64,000 nt of DNA from Aurelia coerulea (taxonomy: Eukaryota; Cnidaria; Scyphozoa; Semaeostomeae; Ulmaridae), in assembly GCA_039566865.1 (NCBI GenBank), contig CM076947.1, positions 21,081,501 to 21,145,500 on the forward strand, written 5' to 3'. The position numbers were made by a program, and so were the translations under genes. Position 1 is the stretch's first letter; each line of letters opens with the position of its first letter. Shown here piece by piece: positions 36,301 through 51,300 of the stretch. The notes beneath the pieces are model-generated. The model did not search any database and was not told the origin of the DNA. It was given only the letters and a program-made list of their open reading frames with translations.

Positions 36301-39300
36301 GCAATGTAGCAAAGTAGCAATGTAGAAAAGTAGCAATGTAGCAATGTAGCAAAGTAGCAAAGTAGCAAAGTAGCAAAGTAGCAAAGTAGCAAAGTAGCAA
36401 TGTAGCAACGCCATTACATGTGGGAATTTACTGTATGGATAAGCTAGCATTTCTGATGGAAATACATGGTTGAGAAATGGATATAATTACCTTCACGATG
36501 TACTTGACTTCTTCCTCTTTCAATGCATTTAAATTCAACGCTTTCAACGCCATTATATGCGGGTATTTACTGTATGGATAAGCTAGAATTTCTGATGGAA
36601 AAACATGGTTGAGAAATATAATTACCTTCATGATGTACTTGACTTCTTCTTCTTTCAATGCATTTAAATTTAACGCTTTCAACGCCATTGTCAAATCATC
36701 TCGATCTATCAACCCATCGCAATTGTCATCAAACTAAAAGGAATAAGGATGGTATCAGACACGTTAAAACGATCACAAGAATTCGACGGTAAGAAATATG
36801 TTTGCTTTGTACCTTTTGGCAAATAAGAGTCATTCATAAATGCAATAATGCCCCTTGAATATGAAGATTTTGTCTGGTAAAATCAATCATCTTTTAGACC
36901 CAGAAATTAAGAAAATGCTTTGTTGTACCGGGTGCGCCAAAATAAACTATGCACTTTTGGCAGGCCACGATAAATCGTACACAAGACCGATTTTAAAGAT
37001 TTATGACTTGATCTTTAGCAGAAGGCCTGAATTAGATTCTAGGATTTTTTGCAAATTTTTCTGTTTTCAGTTTTTAGAGCTACAAGCGAGTTTCTTAAAA
37101 TTTTTGTTTTCGAAAACACTGAAAACGATCAAAAAACGTCGATCAAGCTTTCTAAAGAATCGACATGAATGGACAAAGAGAAAACTTTTTCGTGGTGATT
37201 TGGGACTTAGAAATCGACTAATTGTAAGCTGCTGTGCGAGAGTTCGTACTCTCTTGTGAGAAATGTAATAATATTTTCAAGAATATAAAGAAATGTCTTT
37301 TCTTTTGTAATGTCATTGAATTTATGCTTTGCTGCAGGCTGTGTTCCTGTATCAAGGGGGTTAAAAGACAAGCGAGGAAGAGTCATGGGGCCAGCAAGCA
37401 TGGAGTTTTGTTACATTTTTGATTTGTGACGGCTTTTGGGGCGGCACTTTATTGCAACTACTACAGAATTTCGCAACAAGCCAATATTTGAAATAACACT
37501 CGTGCAGAAGTTTACAGTGATCAATTTCCAAATCCCCAAATCACGCTGAAAACATTTTCTCTTTGTCCATTCATGATGAGTCTTTAGAAAATTTGATCAA
37601 CGTTTTTTGATCGTTTTCAGTGTTTTCGAAAACGAAAATTTTAAGAAACTCGCCTGTAGCTCTAAAAATTGAAAACGGAAAAATTTGCAAAAAATCTTAG
37701 AATCTAATTCAGGCTTTCTGCTAAAGATTAAGTGATATATCTTTAAAATCGGTCCAGTGTACGATTTATCGTGGCCTGCCAAAAGTGCATAGTTTATTTT
37801 GGCGCACCCGGTATGTTGTCAGTTTCAGAAATAGAATGTAAATTTCAATAGCAAGCAAAGAATGGACCAGAATCGAACGTAGAATTCTGGTTTCCAAACA
37901 AACTCCTTACCAGCATTTCCGCCAAATTTCTGGGTCCAAAATATGAGTCATTTTACCAAGCAAACTTTTTACATCTAAGTTAACCTTTCACTTATGGATT
38001 AGCATTTAACCTTTGATTAGTGGCCGTGTACTTTTTATACCACAGCCCACTGAACGAGTTAATTTTTCTTTGACTCACCCGGTACACTGCCGAAAGATAG
38101 AATAAAACCACCATTTTGGGATTTTGCTTGTGTTATAATGTCTGAGTGAGTGAGTGAGTATTTGTATTTAACGTGCCTAGCCTGCCAAAGTCTCGAGATG
38201 ACTTGTTTCCAGCAGGGGACACGGGTTATACATAACCTTTCACTTTTTAGGCACATACACTTGCTATTCTCGCAAGGTATGGGTTTCTGCGCTTGGCGCA
38301 GGGGGCCCATCAGGGCGACCCCGGTCCTTCCTCTCGATGTGACCACACCTCGTGATTCCTTTTGCCTTTGCCTGGAATTACAGAGAGTTAGCAGCTCTCC
38401 TCACACTTTCGCAGCAAGTATGACCCTGGTGGGATTCGAACCCACGACCTTGCGGTTGTGAGTCCGGCGTCTTAACCACTGGGCCAAGTCTCGTTCAATT
38501 CCTACCCTGACCATCCCCCCCGGGACACCCCCGGGCATTTGCACGAAAAATATTCCCGGCCCCCGGGCATTTGACCGTAGATTTTTCCCCGGCCCCCGGG
38601 CATTTGAATAGCATTTGACTAGAACATGAGCTTTTGCTTATACAGTAACTGGGAATATGGCATTTTCTCATTTCCCGGCCCCCGGGCATTTGACCACCGA
38701 TTTTTCCCCGGCCCCCGATCATTTGAGCAAGGAATTTTTGTTGACCCCCGGGCTGCCCGAGGGGGGGTGGTCAGGGTAGGAATTGAACGAGACATAAGTC
38801 TCCAATGATAGTTTGCGTTTCTTTCTCATAATTATGACCTAACTAGAAGCTTAGTATAAACCATAGAAATAGATTTTATTTCTATGGTATAAACAAAGAA
38901 AGTAATGTGTCAGTTATCAGTGGTTTTTGAAGCATGCTTCAAACCAGGCAGCCCTCAACAGACTTAAATTTGCTAATTTTAAAATCAGTCAAGACGACAA
39001 CTCAGTCAGATATTTAAAGCTACACACTTCAGTAAATCTCACCTTGTGAAAAACTCTAGCATATAGAACCTTCTGGCTTTCTTTCAATATGCAATACTGC
39101 GAAAGGAAATCGTCTGAAAAGAGAAACAAGTTGCAGAAATTATCATTACGTTTTTTATACATTTCTACCTAGCACCCGAAGTTAGTTTTAGGACGCTGAA
39201 AAGCTGAGCTTATCGAAGCAGCTTCCTGGTCCTTCCTCTCGATGTGACCACACCTCGTGATTCCTTTAGCCTGGAATTACAGAATTACAGAGAGTTCGCG

Positions 39301-42300
39301 ATTCTCCTCACACTTTGTAGCAGGCTCGACAGGGCAGGAGAAATTATTCTTGAAAGTCTGGGAAGTTTATAAACTTCAGTCCTGCACAAAAGGTTATGAG
39401 ACTCTATCGTTTTAAATGTGTAATTGTATTTTAAATAATAAAATAGAATTTGTATTTTGCAAACCCTCTTCCCCGTATCAATGTTGTTCAATAATGATTG
39501 CCGAATGCACGAAATGCAAGAAAGATGGTAGAAATAGTTCGGTCTTTGTGTATAAAGCAGAAATCAGCTCAATGCATCCAGTATTTTAACTACGACAAGC
39601 TATCGACGCTTGAATTCTTAACATCTAAGTTAGCCTTCGACTGACAGATTAACATTTTAGTTATGAATATCGGTCGCATATTTCTTATTCCTCAGCCCGC
39701 CAAAAGTGTTAAATTTGTTTTATTCACCCGGTGTACCAATCGATAATTTAGTATGGCATATCAGATTTTGGTAAGAGTTTCTTGTACGGCTAGATGGCAT
39801 TTCAAAATGTACCAGGTGTCCCAAAATGATGTATTATTGTTTGATTGCTTATATGTAGACTGATTATATGTTCGTAGGTTATTGCTATTGATAGGCTGAT
39901 GGACGCTATAACTACGACTCATGGACTTACGCTTCCAGAAACGGACATGGCCTAAATCACCTGCTATTTTTTCTCAAAACCACCGACCCTAAATCGCCGC
40001 AAAAGGTGGTTTTACTGAAGTGCTACACTGCAAAACAAGCTATCAATACTTAGATGAATGTTTCTTCAAGCTAATAAAGCAAAAAACTCCTACCTTTAAG
40101 TCATATTTTGGTTATTTGGGGGCGCAAAAGATCTCGTAAATTCGCTCGTTACTTTGAGATTTTGATCGTTGCAGCAGTTCAGTCGAACGCGTTGTTCGAA
40201 TTCGTTTGTTTGCCTTTGGCGGGAAGTTTAAATTGAAGAAGAATCAGCCAATCCTATCAAGTTATTTCAAGTCTTGCATCCTGATTGGTCCAGGAACAAA
40301 TTTGTTCCTGGCGAGAATTTTTTTGCCGTTTTGAGAAGAGTTAGTCCATAAGGCCCTTGACTGGAGCGACAACAACAACATTAATTCACTTCAATTAGAT
40401 GAGCGTAAGTTGAGGGTCCTTATGTTGTGAGGCTAGCTTATATGAACCGATTATATAACCAATGAACCGATTTTCAAAACTTCATTTTATCCCATTGCCG
40501 AAAGGCTAAATTTTATTTGAGGATGTTGGTTGTGGTTTAGGCCGATTTCCTCATGTTGAAAAGAAGATCAATAATCCTGCTCAAATTCAAGCCTTAAAAG
40601 GTATGAAAAAGAAACAGCCTTCTTTCCCTGTCAACATTTTAGATGCGATGCAAAAGGCTGAACTTATATGTCGTTCAGAGAATACGCATACAGTTAATAC
40701 TGAATTCAGAGAATACGAATTCGAGTTCATCCTTTTGTATCACATCTAAAATGTTGACTGGAAAAATAGGCCGTTTCTTTCTCATGCCATCTAAGGCTTG
40801 AATTTGAGAAGGTTTTTTCGATCTTCTTTTCGATATGAAAACCACAACCAACATCTTAAAATACAATTCAGCCTTTAGGCAATCAAATAAAACGAACTTT
40901 TTGAAAAGCGGTTCATTGGTTATGGACATGTAAGCAATCAAACAGTAATACATCATTTTGGGACACCCGGTATAATCAATGAAGAAACAGTCTACCTTTC
41001 TCTTCTTCGACATGGAAAATGTCAGCTCCTTTTCTTCCCATTTCCATGACATTCTCTTTAACAGAACGCGGCTTATGTAATCTCTGACCAGCCTTTTGCT
41101 TTTCCATCATATCTTTGACTTTCCTTTGTAACTCGTTTGCCTCGATAATTTTCTGTCTTTTTAAAGACATAATAGGGGGCAATTTGTCTGCTTCAGAAGA
41201 GTCTTCTTCCTCCATTGCTTCATAATCTTCAACTGTAAGGAATTTGAGAAAACTTGCTCAAGGGTTATGGAGTTAAAATAAACTTGACGACCCACGAAAA
41301 GGGAACGGCCATTACGTATCCGCTAGGGTGGGCAGAAGGGGAAATGACTAGGCCGTGAGATATATTCCAACGAATTAGGTTGGCTACCAAATAATTTTTG
41401 CAATTTTGGATGGGCCATGAAACCGTCCGTCACTCATCTTCATCTTCATTGCACGCCAAAGGAAGAGCAAAACAAACAGATCATGGCTCAGAAACAACTT
41501 ACAGATCTGTCTACCTTAGGGCCACAAAGGATCACGGTTAGCTATGGGAAATTGAGTCCCCATTGAACCAGGTTGGAAAAAGTTCAGCATGTCAAAAACT
41601 TGCAAGATATCTATCTGGTACGTTAAAATGTCCCATGCCCTCGGGGGAAATTCTAAACCAAATAGATTTTATGTGAACCATCAATTTAGCTCAGCGGAGA
41701 AAACTTTCAAGGAATAGGAGCATCTACAATTCCGAAGTTAACAGGTGAAACAGGTGGAATATTTCAAAGGTACTAAAAATCTTACCTGGAGTCTGTGCAT
41801 TTTTTGAGACCTCTGAAAGTGTCTCCTGTTCTTCTGCAGTGGGAACTGGTAATTCAGACTTCAAATCGTCGTGTGGTTCATCATCAAACACTGGATATTC
41901 AAACTCTTCTGGTAATAAATCGGCGTCCGCCTTTAGAAGGAAATTACAAAACTATAACTCGTCTGAGTGTGAACATTGATTGCGTACGGATTCTACTCAG
42001 TCGTATTTACATATAATTTTAATCAAAATAAAGAGAAAACACAATCCAACTTTAATTAGTTTTCAAAAGTGTTATCACTTCTTTGGTCAATCGGTAGATA
42101 TAACACCGAGAGTGATTCTTGTTTACTATCGTTTGTTCCTTGTACTGGCATAAAAATCAAATTCATGGATGCTATCGTTACAATTTCTGACCTCGTGAAA
42201 TCGTGTCCCTTCGAGCAATTTCTTTCTTACCGGATGAGTCATACAAATTAACATGTTTGGTGCACTCTGGAAAAAAGTACCGGGTGTCCCAATAAAAGTA

Positions 42301-45300
42301 CTCCCGTTTGAGAAATCGCCAAAATTCGACTATGAAACTTACCATGAAATTTTCTGTTTGATCGCTTTTGTCAATGATCCAAATATATTTACAGATGATA
42401 TACCGGGTGTCCCAAAATGATGTATTATTGTTTGGTTGTTTACATGTCCATAACCAATGAACCGATTTTCAAACACTTTGTTTTGTTTGATGGGATGTTC
42501 TTTTAACCGGACCCTACGACCCTACGACCCCGGACCATACGACCCTACGACCATACGACCCTACGACCCTACGACTCAAATTTTATTATTTTTATCATTA
42601 TTTATGAATCGTTTTATTTTCATTTATATTTGATCATTTAGCATACATTTTGCTGTCATTTAGATTTATCAAGCCAGGGTGTAGGCTGTTTGTGCGTGCA
42701 GTTTTGAAAACGTAGACATTTTACCATCAGTGACCTTTGACACGCGAACAATTTGACTGGTTTCCAGTTAGTGAAATTCAGGCTGAAAATCTATTGACAA
42801 CGAGAGAAAATGTTGCTCTGGATACTGAATATATTGTGTAAAACTTCAGCGGCTTGGAAAATTCCACATCTTTTATTTATTTATTTATTTATACTTTTTA
42901 TAAATCTTACATAAAGGTAAAAACCTACTAACAAAGTTTAAGAAGAATAACAAAACTAAACGAGCATAATAGAAACTAATGAATTACTGTTAAAGGTAAC
43001 TAATTTACAAAGGGGGTGCAACAATTAGCTTCAGCAACAATTAGACCAACATCGGACATCAGACCACATCTCCAAAGTGAAAAGCCTGTACTTCCTGTGC
43101 TGTGAGTAGGCTATTTTGGTACACATATCCGTTTTGATTGTATCGCTTGACAGTTATGGTAAAATGTCTACGTTTTCAAAACTGCACTCACAAACAGCCC
43201 ACACCCTGGCTTGATAAATCTAAATGACAGCAAAATGTATGCTAAATATAAATGAAAATAAAACAATTTATAAATAATTTATGAATAATGATAAAAAATA
43301 ATAAAATTTGAGTCGTAGGGTCGTAGGGTCGTATGGTCGTAGGGTCGTGTGGTCCGGGGTCGTATGGTCCGGGGTCGTAGGGTCGTAGGGTCCGGTTAAA
43401 AGAACATCCCTTGTTTGATTGCCTAAAGGCTAAATTGCATTTTAAGACGTTGGTTGCGGTTTTACCACGGCGTTTTCATGTCGAAAAGAAGATCGATAAA
43501 CCTGCTCAAATTCAAGCCGTAGATGGCATGAGAAAGAAACGACCTATTTTTCCAGTCAACATTTTAGATGTAATACAAAAGGCTGAACTCGTAGTCGTAT
43601 TTTCTGAACTCAGTATTAACTGAATTCGTATTCTCTGAACGACATATATTTTCTGAACGACATATAAGTTCAGCCTGTTACATCACATCTAAAATGCTGC
43701 CTGTGAAAGAAGGCCATTTCTTTTTCATGTCATCTGAGGCCTGAATTTTTTTTTGAGCAGGTTTATCGATCTTCTTTTCGACATGAAGAAACCGGCCTAA
43801 ACCACAACCAACATTCTCAAATACAATTTAGCTTTTTGGCAATCGGATAAAATAAAGTTTTTGAAAATCGTTTCATTGGTTATGGACATGTAAGCAATCA
43901 AACGATAATACATCATTTTGGGACACCCGGTAATATTTTTTTTAATTATTTAAAAGATATGGAGTAATGCAGGGAAAGACCACATCCCGAGCTATCCTCT
44001 TTAAGCAACATCGTTAATCATGCCTCAAATTCAGTAACCGAGCAGCAGAAGGTATTGTAATGATCGCATATGAAACAATTACCAAACAGCTCCTGGATCA
44101 AATAAACAAAATCCGCCAGACAGAGCTTTAGACTTACCCTTCTTCTTTCGGTATAAGCGCATAAATTCTCTTAAAAACAACCTTTCGCTTGCACAAGGCG
44201 AGAGTTTGCCCGACTAGCTTCAAGGAAACTGTTACGGCTGTGTTTGTTTTACGTTACTGGTTGAGAGAATTTGCTTTGTCTACAACCGTTAATCGCTTTT
44301 AATTGAGGTGTCAATCAAATGCAACTGTTGCTATTGTATTGCAAAATCTGCCCTTGTTTATTTTACCTGTTCGATAGTTGATGCTGATGCTTGTGCTGAT
44401 GCTTGTACCATAGATGCTCGTGCTGATGCTCCTACTGATGCTTGTGCTTCACCTCCATCAATGTCATCCTCGTGTTCATCAACATTATTATTTTCATCTG
44501 AGAACGAAGCAAAATCACATATTCAGTAGTGCCTATTTTCAACTACCGGGTGAGCCAGAAAAAAGTTCCATTTTCTAAAATTCGTAGCACCACAAGTACT
44601 TCATGGATTTGAATGATTCAAATTCTAGTTAAAAGCCAAAAGATCAAAGCATTTCTGTGATTTTGGTCGTTTTCTCAAGGAGCACTACAAATACAGGTAA
44701 ATTCAATTTTACAAAAAATTCATGGTTGCACAATTACTGAAAAAGGGCCTAAAACACTTGATCAAATCGTTAGGACTCTCCTCACACATAACAATACTCA
44801 CAGGACGTTTCTCTTCCCTCAAGACATAGATTCTCAACCAGATATTAAAGATTTTCAATCCCATGGCAATAAATGTGCAGACGATAGCTCTAACCCATGC
44901 GAAATTACATTTTCTCTCTTGTTCTGAGCGAGGAGTCCTTTATGATTTGATCAAGTATTTTAGGCCTTTTTCAGTCATTTTCCAACCACCAAGTTTTTGT
45001 AAACTTGAATTTACCAATTTATCCAGTGCTCATAAGAAGACAAGAAAAGTCACAAAAATACTAAAATCTTTTGGCTGTCAAGCAAATGTTGATTCATTCC
45101 AATCCATCCAGTACTCTTGATGCTATGAATGTTCACCGGATGAACCAGAAAAAAGTTCTCGCTTTCGAAATCTCATAGCATCAAAAGTATTCGACAGATT
45201 TGAATGATTTAAGCACATATAGTGGTATCATTGTGTTAATCAAATCACAGAAGAGTTGAATACCTTGTTTTGGTCGCTGTAAATCCTTTCCAAACTATAT

Positions 45301-48300
45301 TCCAATCTAAACTGTATTTCCTACACAAACAATTTCTGGCTAGGCCAATCCATAATCCATTCCGAAACAACAGACTCCTCCACTGCAAATCCAAATAGGA
45401 ACTTACCAAGAAGGACATATTCTGATTCAGCATGGCTTTCCTTCCGATCATTTCCCCCAACAGAATCAATTTCTGTAATTGATCCAAGCTCCTGGCATTC
45501 CACATCTTGCGATGGTTCACTGAAAGTTGGTTCTGAGAACACTGTAAAATAAAAGAAACTCTATGTCATCTGAACTGAACAAATATAACTGAGCTAAAGA
45601 AATTCTCTGGGTGGCTGTTGGCTGCGCTGGGGCCGGTCGGTCTTTCGGGATTCAATGCAGCGTTCGTTGACAAGACACGCAGGAATATAAGATTAAAGAG
45701 TTCAAATTGGAACTTAAAGATTGCTTGTCCCCAATCCACCCCCCTCCCTCCCATGAGGAAGTGGTACTTAATGTACCCTTGTAAAACAAAGTTAAGGGAA
45801 TCGACATAGCTATAGCGACAAGATGAAGAGCTATGTTCGAAACGTTGTTAACATCTTAGTCTTCGCACAAAGTCGAAGTTTCAAATGAAGTTATGTTTTC
45901 GATCTACATCGACAAGCCCCAAATATGCTAAAGAAATGCCCATAAACCCATTGTTTCCTTCGCCACACAATGAAAGAGCAATAGGATCCTAAGTTGACAA
46001 ATACAATAGGACATATTTCAACTTTGCCTTGGCCAGTTTTTAACTGTGTCGATTCCCTTTAAGGACTCCCTTCAGGGATCTGAAGCGAAAATTTTTATTG
46101 ATGCAAATGAATAGCGCAGTTGAATGATAAAAAATGCCGTTTAAGATTTGTTGACACCTTGTCTCATTGTTGAGTTATCCACTGTTTTGTACCATTGGCT
46201 GATGACGTCATTTTGTTTGCAAAAAGTAAAGAAAGTATACAAGGTTGACCATGTTTCCAAAGAGAAATCTAATCAAAAAGCTTTGCACCATTAACTACTT
46301 TGCATATGTTATTTAATCATTTGCAAACAAAATGACGTTATCATCTGAAACATAAAATCAGTGAATAACTTCAAAGCGAAATGAGATATCAAAGAAAACT
46401 AAGCAGGATTTCTTATCAATCGACAATGCTGTTCATTTGCATCAATAAAAATGTTCGCTTCAGGTCACCTTTCAGGACCCTCTAGAAACGCCTGTATCAT
46501 ACCTGGTTCTTCTTTTTCACCATATATTTCAATACGAAGTGCAATGCCTGTATTCCAAGCAATAGGATGAATTCTGATGAATCTAGTTTTCAAAACACTA
46601 TCCAATGAATTCGTTGCTGTGTTTACCAGGTCGTTATTTCCTTTAAAAACCTGTAGACGAAGAATTTCAAAGGTGTGTCAGAAAAGAGTTTTATCAAGAG
46701 GATACCGGGTGAGCCAGAAAAAGTTCCCACTTTTGAATATTCATAGCATCAAGAGTACTGGATGGATTGGAATGAATCATTATTTGCTTGACAGCCAAAA
46801 GATCAAAGTATTTTTGTGATTTTTCTCGCCTTGTTACAAGCATTGGAAATATTGGTAAATTAACATTTATAAAACTTTTGTGGTTGCAAAATGACTAAAA
46901 AAGGCCTAAAATACATGATCAAATCATAGAAGACTCCTCGCTCAGAACAGCAGAGAAAAAGCAATTTCTCATAGGTGAGAGATATCGTCTGCAGATTTAT
47001 TGCCATGGGATTAAAAATCCTTGGTATCTGTTTGAGAATATATGTCTTATTACTCTTGAGAGAGGTGAAACACACCCGTGTGTATTGCTCTGTGTGAGGA
47101 GAGTCCTGACGATTTGATCAAGTGTTTTAGGCCCTTTTTCAGTCATTTTGAAAACACGAAATTTTTGCAATGTTGAATTTACCTATATTTGCAGTGCTCC
47201 TAAGAAAACGAGAAAAATCACAAAAATATTTTGATCTTTTGGCTTTCAACTAGAATTTGGATCATTAAAATCCATGAAGTACTTGTGCTACGAATTTTCG
47301 AAAGTGCGAACTTTTTTCTGGCTCATCCGATAGTGCTCAAATCTTCAAAAAGGTGGATGTAAGATTCTGTTGCGCAGTTTCTTTGAATTGAATGGTTTGA
47401 AAGAAATTTAGCATACTTTGCTGTAAATCTGCCGTGGAAATTTCTTGATATCTATATTAGTTTCCAAATATTGGCCTTTATTATGTTTGAGAGTGTGATG
47501 TCGTCAAATTTCGGAATTCGAAACCAGCAGAGCGATAGATTCCTGCTTGCAACTATAATGTACCGGGTGTCCCAAAAAAGTACTCCTGTTTAAAAAATCA
47601 CCCAAAAATTGAATATCAAACCTTTCTTTTTGAATTGCTTTGTCAAAGACCCAAAAATATTTCAGATGATAAAATGTTTGCTTTTGATACAGCAAGGTAG
47701 AAAAATGTACAAATTGAAAAACCTTATTTTGAGCTATAGTTTTTAAGCAAAATACGCAATCTAGCCTAAGGGCTAAATTTTCAGATTTTTTATCATTATT
47801 GAAGTTTCCAATGATAGTGCGCATTTATTTCTGTCATATATGACCAAACTAGAAGTTTTCACGCACAAAGAAATTGATTTGACAATCATCAATGCTTTTT
47901 TGCAGTATGATTCAAAACCCAGGTGGCCCTAAAAAGAGCTAAATTTGCTAATTTTAAACCAATTACAAGATCAGCTATGTTAGGGAAAAAGTCTTGTTTG
48001 GTCCTTCATCTGCTTTATCAAAAAAAAGAAAATTGAAGATCGGTCAAGTAATTAAATTTTGGTGTATTTTTCAAACGGGAGTACCTTTTTGGGACGCCCT
48101 ATATATGAAACTAGATATAACATCAGTCAGCGAGTGCTGCCGATTAGTATTTGTACCAAATGCGATTGTAGCGAGGTCAATTTTATAGAAATGAATTGAA
48201 TGATTATCGCTAAGGAAACGTATATTGTGTTTGGAATTTACAGTTGGGTAATGGTTCAAAAGGTAAATGATTTAGAATATCGAATTACTTTCCTCCGCCG

Positions 48301-51300
48301 GTTTCTAGTTCCTGAGTCCAAGGCTCTTGGTTCCGTAGTTCCGTGGTTTCGTGGTCCGTAATATTGAGTTCTGCATTGTCAGAAATAAATCTTTATTCAT
48401 TGATGTAGCTAGGTACTTAAGTAGGTAGGAAGAACTCATTATCTTTTGTTGGAGAACTTTTGTTGTTGTTTGTTGGATAAATGCCCACAAGCCGCGGCAG
48501 CCGTGAGCTGGCCCGTCTATCGACATAGCCTGACGGCAGACAGACACAGGCAGACAGACAGGCATCAGACAGGCTAATTTCGCTCGCTGATTGAAGCAGA
48601 ATAGTTAGGCTGCCTTCGGCAGCAATGAGGGTTAATATTCTTTACGATCTTGTCCATGCTAGATTTGACGATTTTGACAATCAAAAATTTGAAGCCTATG
48701 CTGTACCTTACCTTAGGATTGTCATTTTCATCAGTGTAATTTTTCCAATTTTCTTCATCGTCACTGTACGATAATATAAAGGCTTCAACCCATCTTTTAT
48801 CCTTTGGTCTTCGTACTGATGCAATTGGCATACCCTGATCCAAAAATTAAAAACAAAATAATTGAAGTTGAAAATAAGCAGTTGTTTAATTTATTACTAT
48901 ACTGAATTGTATCCCAGGGTAAATATGTTTAAAATGAAAAAAAAAAACATTAAAAATTAGAATGAAAATAAATGCGTGATTCATACCAAATGTAGCCGAT
49001 GAGCTTGCTACGTGTCGGTGTCAGAACAAATCTAGGATTAAGTACCTGAGTGGCAATTTGCTGTATATTTCGTTCTTTACCAAAATCAATTTGCAACCAC
49101 TGATCTGTGTTGTGTTTCTTTGGACACCAAGCACCAACATTCTTTCCCCTTGGCTCGTTATTCAATCTTGCTTCACTGGGTGGATGAAAAGGGCCTTGGG
49201 ATGATGATGCAGTAATTTGCATGGGCAGGATGTCTCCGTTTTCCATTCCAAAAGGTATTGGTGTTGCCTTTGACATCACAGCAGCTGTGAAGAAAATAAT
49301 GGCGATTAAAAGGCTGGACTTGCTCAAGTATCTGACATGTAGCATAGGTTCCAAATCTTTATCTCGGCGTAAAAAGGTGGATGTAAAATTCAATGACCTA
49401 TTTCTTCTGATTGAATGGCTGGAAAGAAACTTTAGATACATATCTATAATTCTACCGTTGGACTTTTCAGAGATTTTGAATATTTTTGGAAATTACAGCG
49501 TATCTTACATTTCAACTCATTTGAGGATGTGACGTCATCAAATTTCTAAATCATAAACTAGATGAGTGACAGACTTTTGCTTGATACTATATTGTAGGCA
49601 TTCATAAACTATGGTTTTCTTCGAAATTATTTCATGTTACGTCAAACAGTTTAGAAATTACGATGGTTTCAAGTTTTTTTGAAAATTTTTCTCGAATTCT
49701 TGAAAAAGAAGAAAAACATGCTAATTCTGAAACTATTGAAGATTTCAGAAAATTCCAACGGTAGAATTATAGAGAATTAGCTAAAGTTTCTTTGAAGTCA
49801 TTCAGTTCAAAGAAATAGGTCACTCATTTTTACACCAGCCTTTTTAAAGATTTGGAACCTATGCTCTGACATGTACTTGAAACCCAAAAACCTGAATACA
49901 TGAACAAAACCACTGTTAATTACGGCAAAAGAAAGCTAGAAGCGTAAGCTCTTTCCATTTCTTCTTCACGGCGCCGGTTTCAGGTTTTAGGTTCAATTCA
50001 ATTACATTCATGTAAAAAATAAGAATGTAAGTAAAATTTGCTCACGTTTCCATATGTCCCAATACCTCAATAACAACAAAATGAATAATTTGAAAAGGAA
50101 AGGCCACGATACCAGCGTCAATTGTCGGATCCGAAGATGCTTGCGGTGACGAATGAATTAATAAGTTTGAAGGCAGAAACACCGCAATACAACAAAAACA
50201 ATAGCAAATGGTTGAATTTATTTTATGCCAATAAATGTTGCTCGCAAAGCCAACTCGTAGGTATTACAGAGACGATTGGCTGAAGATAGAAGAGCTACTG
50301 AACAAAGTACCCTGCGCACAGCCTCATCCGTTGGTGTGTCGAGGCTGCGCGCAGGCTACTGAACAAGCAAAAAGAGCAACACAATCAATGGAAGAATTCG
50401 CCAAACTTATACAGTATCGGTTTAATTCGACCCCGTGACGACATCCCCATCAATAGGAGGATTACGCAGGTAGAATATTTGTAAATACCAGTCAATTTGG
50501 TCATCATTATACCATACCAGTCACTTTTTTATACACAATCTAAAATGTATGATTTAATAAAAACATATTTACAGAGACGATACAATTGGGAGCATGATAG
50601 GCATGGCTACCCTAAATGATCTTAACAAGTAACAATACGGATACTAAAGGCTACACCAAAGTTTCTGTTGGTCTCTCCTGAGGGAAAACCGGCTTAACTC
50701 TATCTGGACGAGAAGGGGGGGGGGGGGCTCAGAGTTTGGGCCTAAATAGGTAGTATGAGTCACTGTTGACCGAAGCGCCATCATCAAGTCATAGAGCCCA
50801 GGGAAACAAGGGGCTCCAGGTCATAGGTCTAGTGCGAATATAGCTGAAGGACGCTGTTACTCAAAATGATGGATGCCATTTACGATATATCAGGCTTTAG
50901 CAAAGTTCGTTTCATACCTGCCATCTCCCAATCAAGATCTTTTGACATTCTATGAGGAGCCATACTGATAACTGCTTCTGTGCGTTCTATCTCTCCTTCC
51001 TCATTGATGCTCTCAACGTAGACAGGAATTGGCATTGGCATTGATTCTCTTCTTTTGGCAGCTTCTTCTTCAGCTGCTTTCTTCTTTTTCATGTATTCAA
51101 CAACCCAATCAGGCAATTCGACAGGATCTAGATCTTCTGAGCTTTCAGCTGATGAGATGCTATCATTCGCTTCTATGTTCTGAAATGTAAGGGTTTGTAA
51201 ATATTACTCTGAAATGCCCTTGTTTTGATGTATAAAGACGAGACCTCCTCGCTGGAATCTATGCATTAATACGACCACTTGAATATGTAAATCTTGCAAA

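Noticed and set aside
33965..36450. Very long open frames (up to about 600 codons) on the minus strand, rich in Leu, Cys, Tyr and Ala
   Set aside because: They are a consequence of the stop-free 8-bp satellite, are open in all three frames at once and have no domain or splice context.
38411..38494. Functional tRNA gene (CAC anticodon)
   Set aside because: A and B boxes are good, but a SINE body and simple-repeat tail follow directly, and a second copy of the body lies 0.8 kb away.
50235..50438. 67-codon frame with VCRGCAQATEQAKRAT
   Set aside because: No splice context or known motif, and it lies beside a dispersed repeat; could be repeat-derived.
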